The translations under genes and the position numbers were made by a program. Shown here piece by piece: positions 8,267-17,526 of a DNA stretch of 53,930 bases. The notes below the pieces were generated by a model, which was given only the letters and a program-made list of their open reading frames with translations, ran no database searches and was not told where the DNA came from. The stretch's first letter is position 1; the number at the start of each line of letters is the position of its first letter. The DNA is from Oscillospiraceae bacterium (GTDB taxonomy: Bacteria; Bacillota; Clostridia; Oscillospirales; Ruminococcaceae): contig WRLK01000014.1 in assembly GCA_009777635.1 (NCBI GenBank), positions 1-53,930 on the forward strand, read 5' to 3'.

Positions 8267-9691
8267 ATGAAAAGAATTATTTCACTGATTTTAGCCATGG
8301 GGATGGCGGCTACTATGGTTGCTTGTGGCAATTCTTCCAACAATTCCGCTCCGCAAGCGGCCGAACCGACCGCCGAGTCAGCAGCGGAGCAACCGGCTCC
8401 CTCAGGGCAAGATGGCGGAAATATTTCTGCGGCTGGAGTTGCCATTGACCAGATCATACTCGGAGAGGATTACACCGACCTTTCCGCAGAAATTCGCTTC
8501 AAAACCCATCGGACGGATATTATGGACACTATTCTGCAAGGTTATGCCGATGATTTCCGCGAGATGTATCCGAACATTACCGTTACATACGAGGGAATCA
8601 CTGATTACTCGGAAACCATGACAACTCGCCTAAGCACTCCTGATTGGGGTGACGCGTGTATGATTCCGACAACGATACCTCTGACTGAACTCGAAAATTA
8701 TTTCCATCCGTTTGGCGCAACCGCAACTCTTTCCGAAGATTACAACTTTGCCGATAACAGAGCTTTTGGCGGCACAACCTATGGGCTGCCTTCCACCTCA
8801 AACGCGCAGGGGGTTCTCTTCAACAAGGCTGTCTTCGCGAAGGCCGGTATTACGGATATACCCAAAACCCCTGACGAATTCCTTGACGCGCTCAAGAAGA
8901 TCAAAGACAACACCGACGCTATCCCGCTCTATACGAACTTTGCGGCAGGCTGGACCATGGGGGCATGGGACGCCTACATATCCGGTTCGGCGACCGGAGA
9001 CCCCGATTTCATGAACATTAAGCTTCCGCACGCAAAGGATCCTTTCGCGAATCGTGGCGACGGTACAGGTCCTTACGCTGTTTATTATGTTCTGTACGAA
9101 GCCGTGAAACGTGGTTTGGTGGAAGATGATCCCGCCACTTCCGATTGGGAAAGCTCCAAAGGAATGCTCAACCGCGGAGAAATTGGAACAATGGTGCTGG
9201 GTTCATGGGCGATTGTTCAAATGCAGGAAGGCGGACCTAATCCGGACGATATTGGCTATATGTCCTTCCCAATCAGCGTAAATGGTACGCAATACGCCAC
9301 AGCCGGCGCCGACTATTGCTACGGCATAAACAAGAATTCCTCCGACGAGGTAAAGCTCGCATCCATGCTGTATATCAAGTATTTGGTTGAGAAGTCCAAC
9401 TTTGATTATGATCAGGGTGGCATTCCCACCGTGAAATCTCACGAATTTCCTTCCACATTGGCTGCGTTTGACGGCATTGACTTAGTAGCGGATGCTCCTG
9501 CCAAAGCAGGCGAGGAAGACCTTTTTGTCAATATCAACGTAGATTCTGAAGTCTCTCTCAACATGGACAACCAGCATGTAATAAGCATTGTGGAAGCCGC
9601 GTTGACCGGCTCTGCGACGCTGGATGATCTTATGGCCGATTGGAATGCCCGTTGGACCGCGTCGCAGCAAAAATACGGAGCGGGCGCATAA
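8267..9691 (+). CDS. Extracellular sugar-binding lipoprotein (ABC solute-binding protein, family 1)
   Basis: 474 residues with a lipoprotein signal (MKRIISLILAMG..., lipobox MVAC, Cys20) and a Ser/Pro/Glu-rich linker. A family-1 solute-binding fold follows, with IYTNFAAGWTMGAW-like and LNRGEIGTMVLGSWAI motifs typical of oligosaccharide binders. ATG 8267 has GGGAGG 7 bases upstream. It captures oligosaccharides outside the membrane for the two permeases that follow. The context predicts mannooligosaccharides. A stem-loop between this gene and the permeases probably raises its expression relative to them. Confidence 0.9.
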   Translation: MKRIISLILAMGMAATMVACGNSSNNSAPQAAEPTAESAAEQPAPSGQDGGNISAAGVAIDQIILGEDYTDLSAEIRFKTHRTDIMDTILQGYADDFREMYPNITVTYEGITDYSETMTTRLSTPDWGDACMIPTTIPLTELENYFHPFGATATLSEDYNFADNRAFGGTTYGLPSTSNAQGVLFNKAVFAKAGITDIPKTPDEFLDALKKIKDNTDAIPLYTNFAAGWTMGAWDAYISGSATGDPDFMNIKLPHAKDPFANRGDGTGPYAVYYVLYEAVKRGLVEDDPATSDWESSKGMLNRGEIGTMVLGSWAIVQMQEGGPNPDDIGYMSFPISVNGTQYATAGADYCYGINKNSSDEVKLASMLYIKYLVEKSNFDYDQGGIPTVKSHEFPSTLAAFDGIDLVADAPAKAGEEDLFVNINVDSEVSLNMDNQHVISIVEAALTGSATLDDLMADWNARWTASQQKYGAGA

Positions 9692-9730
9692 AAAACACGG
9701 CTTGATCACTCCATTCATTATGTGAAATCA

Positions 9731-9773
9731 GAACCGGTGGAGGTAGTGCGGTAAACGCCGCTCCACCGGTTTC
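9731..9773 (+). terminator. Intra-operon stem-loop after the binding-protein gene
   Basis: ACCGGTGGAG (about 9733-9742) pairs with CTCCACCGGT (9761-9770). An inner GCGG/CCGC pair extends it. The loop is followed by TTTCTGTG, a weak U-tract, so it is more likely a partial terminator or mRNA-stabilising hairpin than a full stop. Confidence 0.6.
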
Positions 9774-9790
9774 TGTGTAGGGAGAGTTTT

Positions 9791-10795
9791 ATGAAAAGTG
9801 AACGTTCAGTCAAGTCGCTCCGGCCAAAGCTAAGCATAAAGCAGCAAATCATGAGTATGCGGGGTCAACGAATCATCATAACCGTTGCCTTCATGCTGGT
9901 GCCGCTTTTGCTATTGTTTCTTTTTACCTATCTGCCGTTTTTCAAGATGGGTCAATTCAGCCTGTACGAGATGAGATATATCGGTAAACGCACATTCGTG
10001 GGCTTGCAAAATTACGCCGATGTTTTTTCCAGAAATGACGTATTCGGCTCGTTAAAGCTCAGCTTATATTATTTGGCGGCATCCTTTATCCAGCTTGCGC
10101 TTGCGCTTTATCTGGCGGCCACATTAAGCTTCAAGGTCAAGGGCGGTGCTTTTTTCAAGGGTACAATATTTTTCCCTTATCTCGTTTGCGGAATTGCCAT
10201 CGGATTCATTTTCAAGTTCTTTTTTACACGAGGATTTGTATTGGACACTGTTCTCGGCTATCTGGGCGCGAACTTGGAAATCCTTCCCTATTGGCTGCGT
10301 GATACCGGAGTAAACAATATTATGTTGGCAGCAACCTCCATATGGCGTTATCTCGGGCAGAATATGGTGCTGTTTATCGGCGCGATTATGTCGGTGGATC
10401 CGAGTCTTTACGAGGCCGCGAATATTGACGGGGCTTCCGGCTGGAACAAGTTCCGCCATATTACGCTGCCGGGTATCCAATCAATCGTCGTGTTGAATAT
10501 GATTCTCTCTATATCCGGCTCTATAAGCGCGTTTGAGCCGCCTTTCGTCATCACCAACGGAACCTTTGGCACTGCCACTTATTTTGTTATGATGAACAGT
10601 CTTGCTCATGAAAAACAAAAAGTTGGCCTTGCCTCCGCGATGGCAGTGGTTTTAATGCTGATCATTGTTCTTGTAACGTTGTTCCAGAGATTCGTAAGCA
10701 GCACCTTCCTTGAAGAGGATAAAAACGGATATACCTTTAGCGAGCGGCGCGCTATGAAAAAACGCGCGGACGCGCGCGGCGGAAGGGGAGTGTGA
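9791..10795 (+). CDS. Sugar ABC transporter permease, MalF type
   Basis: 334 residues, with a cytoplasmic basic N-terminus, six predicted membrane helices and the binding-protein-dependent-transport (EAA) loop near ANIDGASGWNKFRHITLPGI. A GGGAG site lies before ATG 9791. It pairs with the next permease, whose start is 5 bases after its stop. No ATPase gene is present in the locus, so a shared MsmX-like ATPase elsewhere is expected. Confidence 0.9.
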   Translation: MKSERSVKSLRPKLSIKQQIMSMRGQRIIITVAFMLVPLLLLFLFTYLPFFKMGQFSLYEMRYIGKRTFVGLQNYADVFSRNDVFGSLKLSLYYLAASFIQLALALYLAATLSFKVKGGAFFKGTIFFPYLVCGIAIGFIFKFFFTRGFVLDTVLGYLGANLEILPYWLRDTGVNNIMLAATSIWRYLGQNMVLFIGAIMSVDPSLYEAANIDGASGWNKFRHITLPGIQSIVVLNMILSISGSISAFEPPFVITNGTFGTATYFVMMNSLAHEKQKVGLASAMAVVLMLIIVLVTLFQRFVSSTFLEEDKNGYTFSERRAMKKRADARGGRGV

Positions 10796-10799
10796 CAGT

Positions 10800-11651
10800 A
10801 TGACCAATACAGAGGCAATACTTAGATCAGTATCTTGGAATCTGACAAAATATTTCTCCTTGATTTTGGTGTCGTTTACCGCACTGCTTCCATTGGTGTC
10901 AATCGTTATTACAGCGTTTAAGACCCCGGAGGAATACCGTACCACAAATGTCATGACGCCGCCTCAAAGCTGGCTTAATTTCGAGAACTTCACTTTTGTA
11001 TGGGAAAAAGCGGGGATGGGTCTTGCGTTTTTTAATTCCGGTGTCGTGCTGGTGGCGGTATTGTGCGGTTCCATAATGATTAGCTCAATGCTTGCTTTTG
11101 TGCTGAATCGGATTAAATTCCCGGGCAACGGGCTGGTACGCAACCTGTTTTTGTTCGCGTCTCTTGTCCCCGCGGTCGCCATGCAGGTAACGGTATATCA
11201 GATTATGTACACCCTAAACCTGATTAACAGCCTATCGGGGTACATCATTCTGTTGCTGGGCACCGATGTTATTTCCATTTATATCTTTATGCAATTTTTC
11301 GAGAATCTTCCGGTTTCTCTGGATGAGTCGGCCATATTGGATGGCTGTACCCTGTTCGGCGTGTTCTTTAAAATTCTGCTGCCGCTTCTGAAGCCGGCGA
11401 TAATCACATGTATGATCCTCAAAGGCGTCAGCACCTACAACGAATACTACATGGCAAACATGTACTTGCAGGACAAGACGCGTTTGCAGGTGGTTTCCAC
11501 ATCTCTTTATACCTTCACAGGCCCGATGGGTAACCAATATAACTATATCTGCGCCGGCGTCCTGGTTACCATGATTCCCGCGCTGATTATCTTTATTTTG
11601 TGTCAGAAACAAATTTATAGCGGCTTGGCACAAGGAGCTGTCAAGGGCTGA
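10800..11651 (+). CDS. Sugar ABC transporter permease, MalG type
   Basis: 283 residues with six membrane helices and an EAA-type loop (ESAILDGCTLFGVFFKILLPLLKPA). It forms the heterodimeric channel with the preceding permease. Very tight spacing to its neighbours places it in the same transcript as the phosphorylase 20 bases downstream. Confidence 0.9.
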   Translation: MTNTEAILRSVSWNLTKYFSLILVSFTALLPLVSIVITAFKTPEEYRTTNVMTPPQSWLNFENFTFVWEKAGMGLAFFNSGVVLVAVLCGSIMISSMLAFVLNRIKFPGNGLVRNLFLFASLVPAVAMQVTVYQIMYTLNLINSLSGYIILLLGTDVISIYIFMQFFENLPVSLDESAILDGCTLFGVFFKILLPLLKPAIITCMILKGVSTYNEYYMANMYLQDKTRLQVVSTSLYTFTGPMGNQYNYICAGVLVTMIPALIIFILCQKQIYSGLAQGAVKG

Positions 11652-11671
11652 TTATAGAAAGAGGTGTCCCT

Positions 11672-12694
11672 ATGGGATTCGTAAAGATTATTGACCAAGC
11701 TGTTCCAAATATGCCGTGGCAGGAGCGCCCGGAGCGTGCCTTCGAGCTGCCTCTCTGGCGTTACAGTGAAAACCCCATTGTTAACCGCAATCCTGTAATA
11801 GGAGTTTCGCGTATTTTTAACAGTGCTGTGATAGCGCATAATAACGCGTTTTCCGGAGTGTTTCGAGGCGAACAGACGGACGGCGTTCCCCACATATATT
11901 GGGGCGAAAGCGCTGACGGCATCCACTGGGAAATCGACAGCAAACGCATTCCCTTTGTGAATAAACAGGGCGAGCCGTTCATTCCACGCTATGCTTACGA
12001 CCCGCGGTTAGTCAAGGTCGACGATGTTTTTTATGTTATATGGTGCCAGGATTTTTACGGAGCATCCATCGGAATGGCCAAAAGCACCGACTTTAAGACA
12101 TTCACACGGCTGGAAAACCCGTTTATACCCTACAACCGCAACGCGGTGCTGTTTCCGCGAAGAATCAACGGAAATTATATGTTGCTCTCCCGCCCCAGCG
12201 ATAGCGGGCATACGCCGTTTGGTGATATTTTCGTCAGTGAAAGCGCCGACATGGAATTTTGGGGCAGACACCGTCATGTTATGGGCAAAGGCACAGCGTG
12301 GTGGGAATCGGTAAAGATTGGCGGCGGAGCGGCTCCTATCGAGACCTCTGAAGGATGGCTGCTTTTTTATCACGGCGTATCAAATACCTGTAACGGATTC
12401 GTTTATAGCATCGGGGGAGCGATTTTGGATATTGACCAACCCTCTATCGTAAAGTACCGGTGTAAGAATTTCCTACTTACTCCCGAGGAGTGGTACGAAG
12501 AAAGAGGATTTGTTCCAAATGTAACATTTCCTTGCGCGACGATTCATGATAGCGACACAGGGAGAATCGCTATCTACTATGGCGCCGCCGATACCTATGT
12601 ATGCCTAGCCTTTACTACAGTGGACGAGGTGGTTTCCTATATTATGCAAAACAGCGTCCTCAGCGCGGAGGACAGTGAAATAGGTATTCGATAA
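11672..12694 (+). CDS. Beta-1,4-mannooligosaccharide phosphorylase, GH130 subfamily 2-like
   Basis: 340 residues with a five-bladed beta-propeller GH130 pattern: RIFNSAVIAHNNAFSGVFRGE, RYAYDPRL (catalytic proton donor Asp110), YNRNAVLFPRRI and FYHGV (phosphate contacts), and IAIYYGAADT. The family cleaves the non-reducing-end mannosyl unit of beta-1,4-mannooligosaccharides with inorganic phosphate, giving alpha-mannose 1-phosphate. No signal peptide, so it acts in the cytoplasm on imported substrates. Subfamily 2 is judged from resemblance to the RaMP2/RiGH130-type sequence around the FRGEQT segment. Confidence 0.88.
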   Translation: MGFVKIIDQAVPNMPWQERPERAFELPLWRYSENPIVNRNPVIGVSRIFNSAVIAHNNAFSGVFRGEQTDGVPHIYWGESADGIHWEIDSKRIPFVNKQGEPFIPRYAYDPRLVKVDDVFYVIWCQDFYGASIGMAKSTDFKTFTRLENPFIPYNRNAVLFPRRINGNYMLLSRPSDSGHTPFGDIFVSESADMEFWGRHRHVMGKGTAWWESVKIGGGAAPIETSEGWLLFYHGVSNTCNGFVYSIGGAILDIDQPSIVKYRCKNFLLTPEEWYEERGFVPNVTFPCATIHDSDTGRIAIYYGAADTYVCLAFTTVDEVVSYIMQNSVLSAEDSEIGIR

Positions 12695-12720
12695 AAACGA
12701 GAACAGGTGGAGGAAAAGTT

Positions 12721-13902
12721 TTGTTACTCAATTTAGAAGCGAAGCAAATGCTTGAAAATCAGATTATTCCATTCTGGCAGTCCCTTCAGGACAAGGAGCA
12801 CGGCGGATATTATGGCTGGGTAAGCCATGATTTGCAGGTAAACAAAAACGCGGAGAAAGGCTGCATTTTAAACAGCCGGATTCTCTGGTTCTTTGCAACT
12901 GCCGCTAAGATTTTGAAAAGGCCGGATTTGCGTGAATATGCGGATCACGCCTATAGATTCCTGCGGGAGTATTGTCTGGACAGTAAGAATGGCGGGATTT
13001 ATTGGTCGCTGAACTATGACGGCAGCGTCCTGGACAGCACCAAGTACACATACAATCAGGCTTTCGCCATCTATGCCTTATCCGCTTATTACGAGACAGT
13101 CGGGGATCTGGAAGCACTGCGGCTCGCACGCGCACTGTACCGACTGATTGAGGAAAAATGCACGGACGGCGGAGGATATGGAGAAGCCTTCGATGAGATG
13201 TTCCGTCCGATATCCAATGAAAAGCTGTCCGAGAATAATGTTATCGCGGCTAGAACAATGAATACGGTATTGCATATATTTGAAGGCTATTCCGGCTTGC
13301 TGCAGGCGGATCCCGATTCAGAGGTGGCAAACAGTATGCGCCGTATTTTGAAAATCTTCCGGGAGAAAATTTACAATCCAGCCCTGCACCGCCAGGAAGT
13401 GTTCTTTGATGCGGACATGAACAGCATTCTTGACCTACATTCCTATGGCCATGATATTGAAGCATCGTGGCTGATTGATTGGGGATGCGCGCTACTGGAT
13501 GATGAAGCACTTGCAAAAGAAATAGGCGAAATTACATCAGATTTAGCCCGTCAGGTATACGAAACGGCGTACCATAATGATTCCGTATGGAATGAGCGGG
13601 AAAAAGGTGTGGATGATGAAACCAGAATCTGGTGGGTTCAGGCCGAGGCAGCCGTGGGATTTCTCAATCAGTATCAAAAACATCCGCAGGACGCGCAGTA
13701 CATGCAGGCGGCGGCGGCTGTTTGGGGATACATTAAGGACTATATGGTGGATTCCCGGCCCGGCTCCGAGTGGTTTTGGGAAGTGGACAATAACGGTAAT
13801 CCCAATCGGAACAAGCCTATGGTTGAGCCTTGGAAATGCCCCTATCACAACGGGAGAATGTGTTTTGAAATCTTAAGGAGGTGGCCTCTTGTTACACCAT
13901 GA
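12721..13902 (+). CDS. Cellobiose 2-epimerase (N-acylglucosamine 2-epimerase fold)
   Basis: 393 residues. It interconverts the reducing-end residue of beta-1,4-disaccharides (mannobiose to mannosylglucose here). Catalytic histidines are visible in [10 protein letters not shown] (His244) and CPYHNGRM (His376), matching His243 and His374 of the Ruminococcus albus enzyme, and [10 protein letters not shown] is also conserved. The start is TTG 12721, with GGTGGAGG ending 7 bases upstream. ATG 12748 has no ribosome site. It sits between two GH130 genes, the standard clostridial arrangement for phosphorolytic mannan breakdown, and overlaps the next gene by 14 bases. Confidence 0.9.
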   Translation: MLLNLEAKQMLENQIIPFWQSLQDKEHGGYYGWVSHDLQVNKNAEKGCILNSRILWFFATAAKILKRPDLREYADHAYRFLREYCLDSKNGGIYWSLNYDGSVLDSTKYTYNQAFAIYALSAYYETVGDLEALRLARALYRLIEEKCTDGGGYGEAFDEMFRPISNEKLSENNVIAARTMNTVLHIFEGYSGLLQADPDSEVANSMRRILKIFREKIYNPALHRQEVFFDADMNSILDLHSYGHDIEASWLIDWGCALLDDEALAKEIGEITSDLARQVYETAYHNDSVWNEREKGVDDETRIWWVQAEAAVGFLNQYQKHPQDAQYMQAAAAVWGYIKDYMVDSRPGSEWFWEVDNNGNPNRNKPMVEPWKCPYHNGRMCFEILRRWPLVTP

Positions 13903-15058
13903 GTATACACGGCGGCAGGCAGCGTATGAAGAACTGATTAACTGCCCCAATACGCCCACGGACTTTTACAATGGAATCTACACCCGCTGGGCAAACCCGG
14001 TATTGACTCGGGGCCATATCCCTCCGATTTGGAAATACGATCTCAACGCGCAAAGCAATCCCTTTTTCATGGAACGGCTGGGCGTCAATTCTACTTTTAA
14101 TTCCGGAGCGATTCTGCTGAACGGGAAATACTGCCTAGTTGCCCGCATTGAGGGAACGGATCGCAAATCATTTTTTGGCGTCGCTGAAAGCGACAGCCCT
14201 ACCGAGGGCTTCCGTTTCAGAGAAAAACCGGTCATTCTTCCCGACACCTGTCCGGAGGAGACCGACGCCTACGATATGCGTCTGACCTTGCACGAGGACG
14301 GATGGATCTACGGGTTGTTTTGTTCCGAGCGCAAGGATCCCGAAAACTCGTCTTTGTCCGCAGCGATTGCGGCCTGCGGCATTGTCCGCACAAAGGATTT
14401 GAATACGTGGGAGCGGCTGCCGAACCTGAAAACACTTCGTTCCCCCCAGCAGCGTAATGTCCTGCTTCTGCCGGAGTTTGTAAACGGGAAATATGCCCTC
14501 TACACACGCCCGATGGAGGGCTTTATAGACACAGGAAGCGGCGGCGGAATCGGTTTCGGGCTGTGCGCCAGCATGGAACAAGCGGTAATTGATGAAGAAA
14601 TTGTCACCAGCAAAAGGATATTTCACGCCGTGACCGAGGAAAAAAATGGGGCAGGAACCGTGCCCATCAAAACGGAAAAGGGTTGGATTCACATTGCGCA
14701 CGGCGTTCGCAATACCGCAGCGGGACTGCGATATGTGCTTTATGCCTTTGCGGCGGATTTGGCCGAGCCTTGGAAGGTTACTGCGGAACCGGGAGGATAC
14801 CTTCTTGCGCCTTATGGGAACGAACGGGTGGGGGATGTTTCCAACGTGGTATTTACCAATGGAGCGATTGAAGACGGGGAGAACGTCTATATCTATTACG
14901 CCTCCTGCGATACCCGTCTGCATGTGGCGTCAACGACAAAAGCGCAATTGACGGATTATGTGTTCAATACGCCGGCCGACGCCCTGCGCTCCGCGGATTG
15001 CGTCAAACAGCGGTGCGCTCTGATTGACCGGAACCTGGAATTTATGTCGGATCAATAA
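13889..15058 (+). CDS. 4-O-beta-D-mannosyl-D-glucose phosphorylase, GH130 subfamily 1
   Basis: 389 residues, strongly resembling the BfMGP/RaMP1 group: HEYTRR start, [26 protein letters not shown] (proton donor Asp129), [22 protein letters not shown] and [12 protein letters not shown]. It converts mannosyl-glucose plus phosphate to mannose 1-phosphate and glucose, completing the route begun by the epimerase. The TTG start at 13889 lies inside the end of the epimerase gene and has the near-perfect Shine-Dalgarno TAAGGAGGTGG 6 bases upstream. Confidence 0.93.
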   Translation: MLHHEYTRRQAAYEELINCPNTPTDFYNGIYTRWANPVLTRGHIPPIWKYDLNAQSNPFFMERLGVNSTFNSGAILLNGKYCLVARIEGTDRKSFFGVAESDSPTEGFRFREKPVILPDTCPEETDAYDMRLTLHEDGWIYGLFCSERKDPENSSLSAAIAACGIVRTKDLNTWERLPNLKTLRSPQQRNVLLLPEFVNGKYALYTRPMEGFIDTGSGGGIGFGLCASMEQAVIDEEIVTSKRIFHAVTEEKNGAGTVPIKTEKGWIHIAHGVRNTAAGLRYVLYAFAADLAEPWKVTAEPGGYLLAPYGNERVGDVSNVVFTNGAIEDGENVYIYYASCDTRLHVASTTKAQLTDYVFNTPADALRSADCVKQRCALIDRNLEFMSDQ

Positions 15059-15116
15059 AGGCGCGGCGCATGAACAAAGCTGATTCACGATACAAAGCAA
15101 AGTGGGGGTTTATACA

Positions 15117-16043
15117 TTGGAACAAATTAACGGAATTACATTTGAGCCATTCGCGAGGAAAGGCGTGTTTGCCGATCCCGGGGCGATGGAAAGCCTGCGA
15201 ATGATGAAGGAGCGTACGGAAGCGACACATGTGATTTTCGCGCCTGCCGGTTTGCAGGAAACGCCGCAATCGGAGGAAATCGACTATCGAGGCGACAGAA
15301 GTCTTGGCGATGAAGAGCTGTCCAATATGATTTCTTTTGCCCATGCCATTGGACTGAAGGTTATTCTCAAGCCTACTGTGAACTGCAAAAACGGAGTGTG
15401 GCGCGCGTTTATCAATTTTTTTGACAACGAGGTTCCCTGCGAACCCAAATGGCGCAATTGGTTCGCGTCCCACGAACAGTTCCAGCTGCATTACGCTAGG
15501 CTCGCGCAGAAAACCGGATGCTGCATGTTTATTACCGGATGCGAAATGGTGATGGCGCAGCGTCGCGACGCGGAATGGCGGGAGCTGATCGCCAAAGTGC
15601 GCGAAGTCTTCGACGGCCCTGTTTCTTACAACACCGACAAATATCAGGAAGAGCATGTTTCCTGGTGGGATTGCGTCGATGTCATTTCATCCAGCGGATA
15701 TTATCCTTTTGGCTCATGGGAGCATGAATTGGATCGAATTGAGGGCGTTGTCAAGCGGTTTGAAAAACCATTCTTTTTTGCTGAGACCGGATGTATGTCG
15801 GTCAAAGGCTCAGGGCAGGTTCCGAATGACTGGGAGCTGTCCGGCGAGGCGGATGAAAATGAGCAGGCCGCATGGTACGAGGAGATGTTTTCGCATACAA
15901 AACAGCGTTCATGGGTCGGCGGTTACGGTTTGTGGGATTGGCCCGCAGACCTCCGGCTTACTACCGAGAAAGGGTATTCTTTTTATAACAAGCGGGCGGA
16001 AGCTGTAATACGTTCAAGCTATGAAAAGACAGAAATTGAATGA
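15117..16043 (+). CDS. GH113 beta-mannanase (cytoplasmic)
   Basis: 308 residues from TTG 15117. A GTG at 15102 is in frame, but the GTGGGGG there reads better as the ribosome site. The TIM-barrel enzyme opens with INGITFEPFARKGVF and has GCEM (acid/base Glu143) and FAETG (nucleophile Glu223), close to Glu151/Glu231 of the Alicyclobacillus GH113 enzyme. It should hydrolyse beta-1,4-mannooligosaccharides. Absence of a signal peptide indicates intracellular trimming, so the extracellular endo-mannanase must be elsewhere. Its stop overlaps the start of the next gene. Confidence 0.85.
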   Translation: MEQINGITFEPFARKGVFADPGAMESLRMMKERTEATHVIFAPAGLQETPQSEEIDYRGDRSLGDEELSNMISFAHAIGLKVILKPTVNCKNGVWRAFINFFDNEVPCEPKWRNWFASHEQFQLHYARLAQKTGCCMFITGCEMVMAQRRDAEWRELIAKVREVFDGPVSYNTDKYQEEHVSWWDCVDVISSSGYYPFGSWEHELDRIEGVVKRFEKPFFFAETGCMSVKGSGQVPNDWELSGEADENEQAAWYEEMFSHTKQRSWVGGYGLWDWPADLRLTTEKGYSFYNKRAEAVIRSSYEKTEIE

Positions 16044-17101
16044 TGTCCGCCGGAGAATCTTTTTTTGTTAATGAACAAGAATATGCCGCGCAGCAGCAAC
16101 GGCAGCAACGAATCCTTGACAGCTACCGCAAGCACGACGGAAATCCGTTGCTGATACTTATCGGCATGTACAAGGACAATTATCTTCGCTTGTTTATCTC
16201 GGCGATTTTTTATATCTGCAAGCACTCACCCGTTTGGGTCATGCCTGTCGTCACAGCGAATGTTATTAACGAAATCACCAACCGAAACGATGGAAGCGTG
16301 CGGCTGATTGTCACAAATATGCTGATAATGGCAGTGTTTTTGCTACAAAACACTTTGACAAACTATATTCACGTCCGATGCTACAGCAAGGCCGTGCGCT
16401 CAGTGGAAATGGGATTACGTGGCGCGCTGATGCGAAAATTGCAGTCTTTACCGCCGGAATATTACGAAAAGACAACCACAGGGCGCTTGCAATCCAAGAT
16501 CATGCGGGATGTGGAGGCTGTCCAGACATTCTCGGAACAGTGCTTTAATAATTTACTCAGCATAGGCGTTAATCTGATTGTAGCCTTTACGATCACCGCG
16601 ACAAGGAGCCTGCCCGTTTTGTTGTTTTTTGTCGTCACAATTCCGATAGCGGGAATGTTAATCACGATATTTCGCGGTAAGATACAGGGCCGAAACTCGG
16701 AGTTTCATTTTCATGTCGAGGAAACCTCGGCAAAAGCAATGGACTTGATTTCCCGAGTGGCGGATATCGTCGCAAGCGGCACGAAAAAAACAGAAATCGG
16801 ACATTTCGATAAGCAGCTGAAAAGGGTAGCCAAGGCTGGATATCGTATGGATTTAACACAGTCATGGTTTTCCTCCACCAGTTGGATTATGTTCCAATTT
16901 TTTCAGCTGCTATGTCTGGCTTTTACGAGCTACCTCGCATGGGGTGGGAAGATTATGGTCGGCGACGTCGTGCTTTATCAGAGCTATTACAGCTCTGTAG
17001 TCGCGCAGGTTGGCAGCGTGATTGGGCTGCTTCCGATTCTGGCGAGGGGCATACAATCAATCCATTCTATTGGAAAGATTCTTCTCGAGGGCGAAGACTA
17101 A
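16040..17101 (+). pseudogene. ABC exporter transmembrane half without its ATPase domain
   Basis: 353 residues: an N-terminal cytoplasmic stretch followed by a type-I exporter membrane domain with RKLQSLPPEYYEKTTTGRLQSKIMRDVE (the usual coupling-helix region) and ILARGIQSIHSIGKILLEGE, the linker that normally leads into the nucleotide-binding domain. The protein stops there, so about 220 residues holding Walker A, signature and Walker B are missing. The following 400 bases contain a mutase fragment, so a deletion has probably fused two broken genes. Translation could still yield a membrane protein, but not a working transporter on its own. Confidence 0.7.
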
Positions 17102-17173
17102 TAGCGGAAACATGGTCATTGCCTATAAAGAAGCTGGCGCGCACCGGCTTTTCCTAAACGGGAAGAAGGGCGG

Positions 17174-17460
17174 ATGATGATTATGATACCGGAATCTTTT
17201 GAGAGCTGGCTGCAATATGCGGTCGAGGATAACTTGAATGTGTTACCAGAGCTTTGCGGGAAGCCGGAATCTCGGAAATTGCCGTCGTTTTGGAGCAACG
17301 TGATCCGGACGGAAGGTTTCCAACCTGTCCATCGCCGAACCCGGAGGAACCGGATGCTTTACGGAAGGGGATTGATCTGTGCAAGGAAACCTGCGCGGAC
17401 TTGCTGCTTGCCACAGATCCGGATTGCGACAGAGTAGGGATTGCGGTACGTGACAAATTT
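17174..17460 (+). pseudogene. Phosphomannomutase/phosphoglucomutase remnant
   Basis: Two pieces are visible. The first (from about 17,180) reads SFESWLQYAVEDNL, like the N-terminus of alpha-phosphohexomutases. The second, in another frame from 17,233, reads VTRALREAGI, then PDGRFPTCPSPNPEE and LLATDPDCDRVGIAVRD, the metal-binding loop of domain 2. The roughly 200 residues between them, including the catalytic serine loop, are gone, and homology ends after VRD. A mutase is exactly what the pathway needs to turn mannose 1-phosphate into mannose 6-phosphate, so another copy elsewhere must supply it. Confidence 0.8.
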
Positions 17461-17526
17461 GTAATTTTGAAACTAGTCTTAATAATATCAGCGAGTATAC
17501 TGACTCAAGATACGGAGGCAAACAAT

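Noticed and set aside
14168-14923. 251-codon minus-strand frame
   Set aside because: It is antisense to the GH130_1 phosphorylase, whose catalytic motifs are unambiguous.
17254-17526. N-terminal extension of the GH88/GH105-like protein (a possible mutase-hydrolase fusion)
   Set aside because: The extension is the chance in-frame join to a mutase remnant. The hydrolase has its own strong ribosome site at 17,514 and ATG at 17,527.
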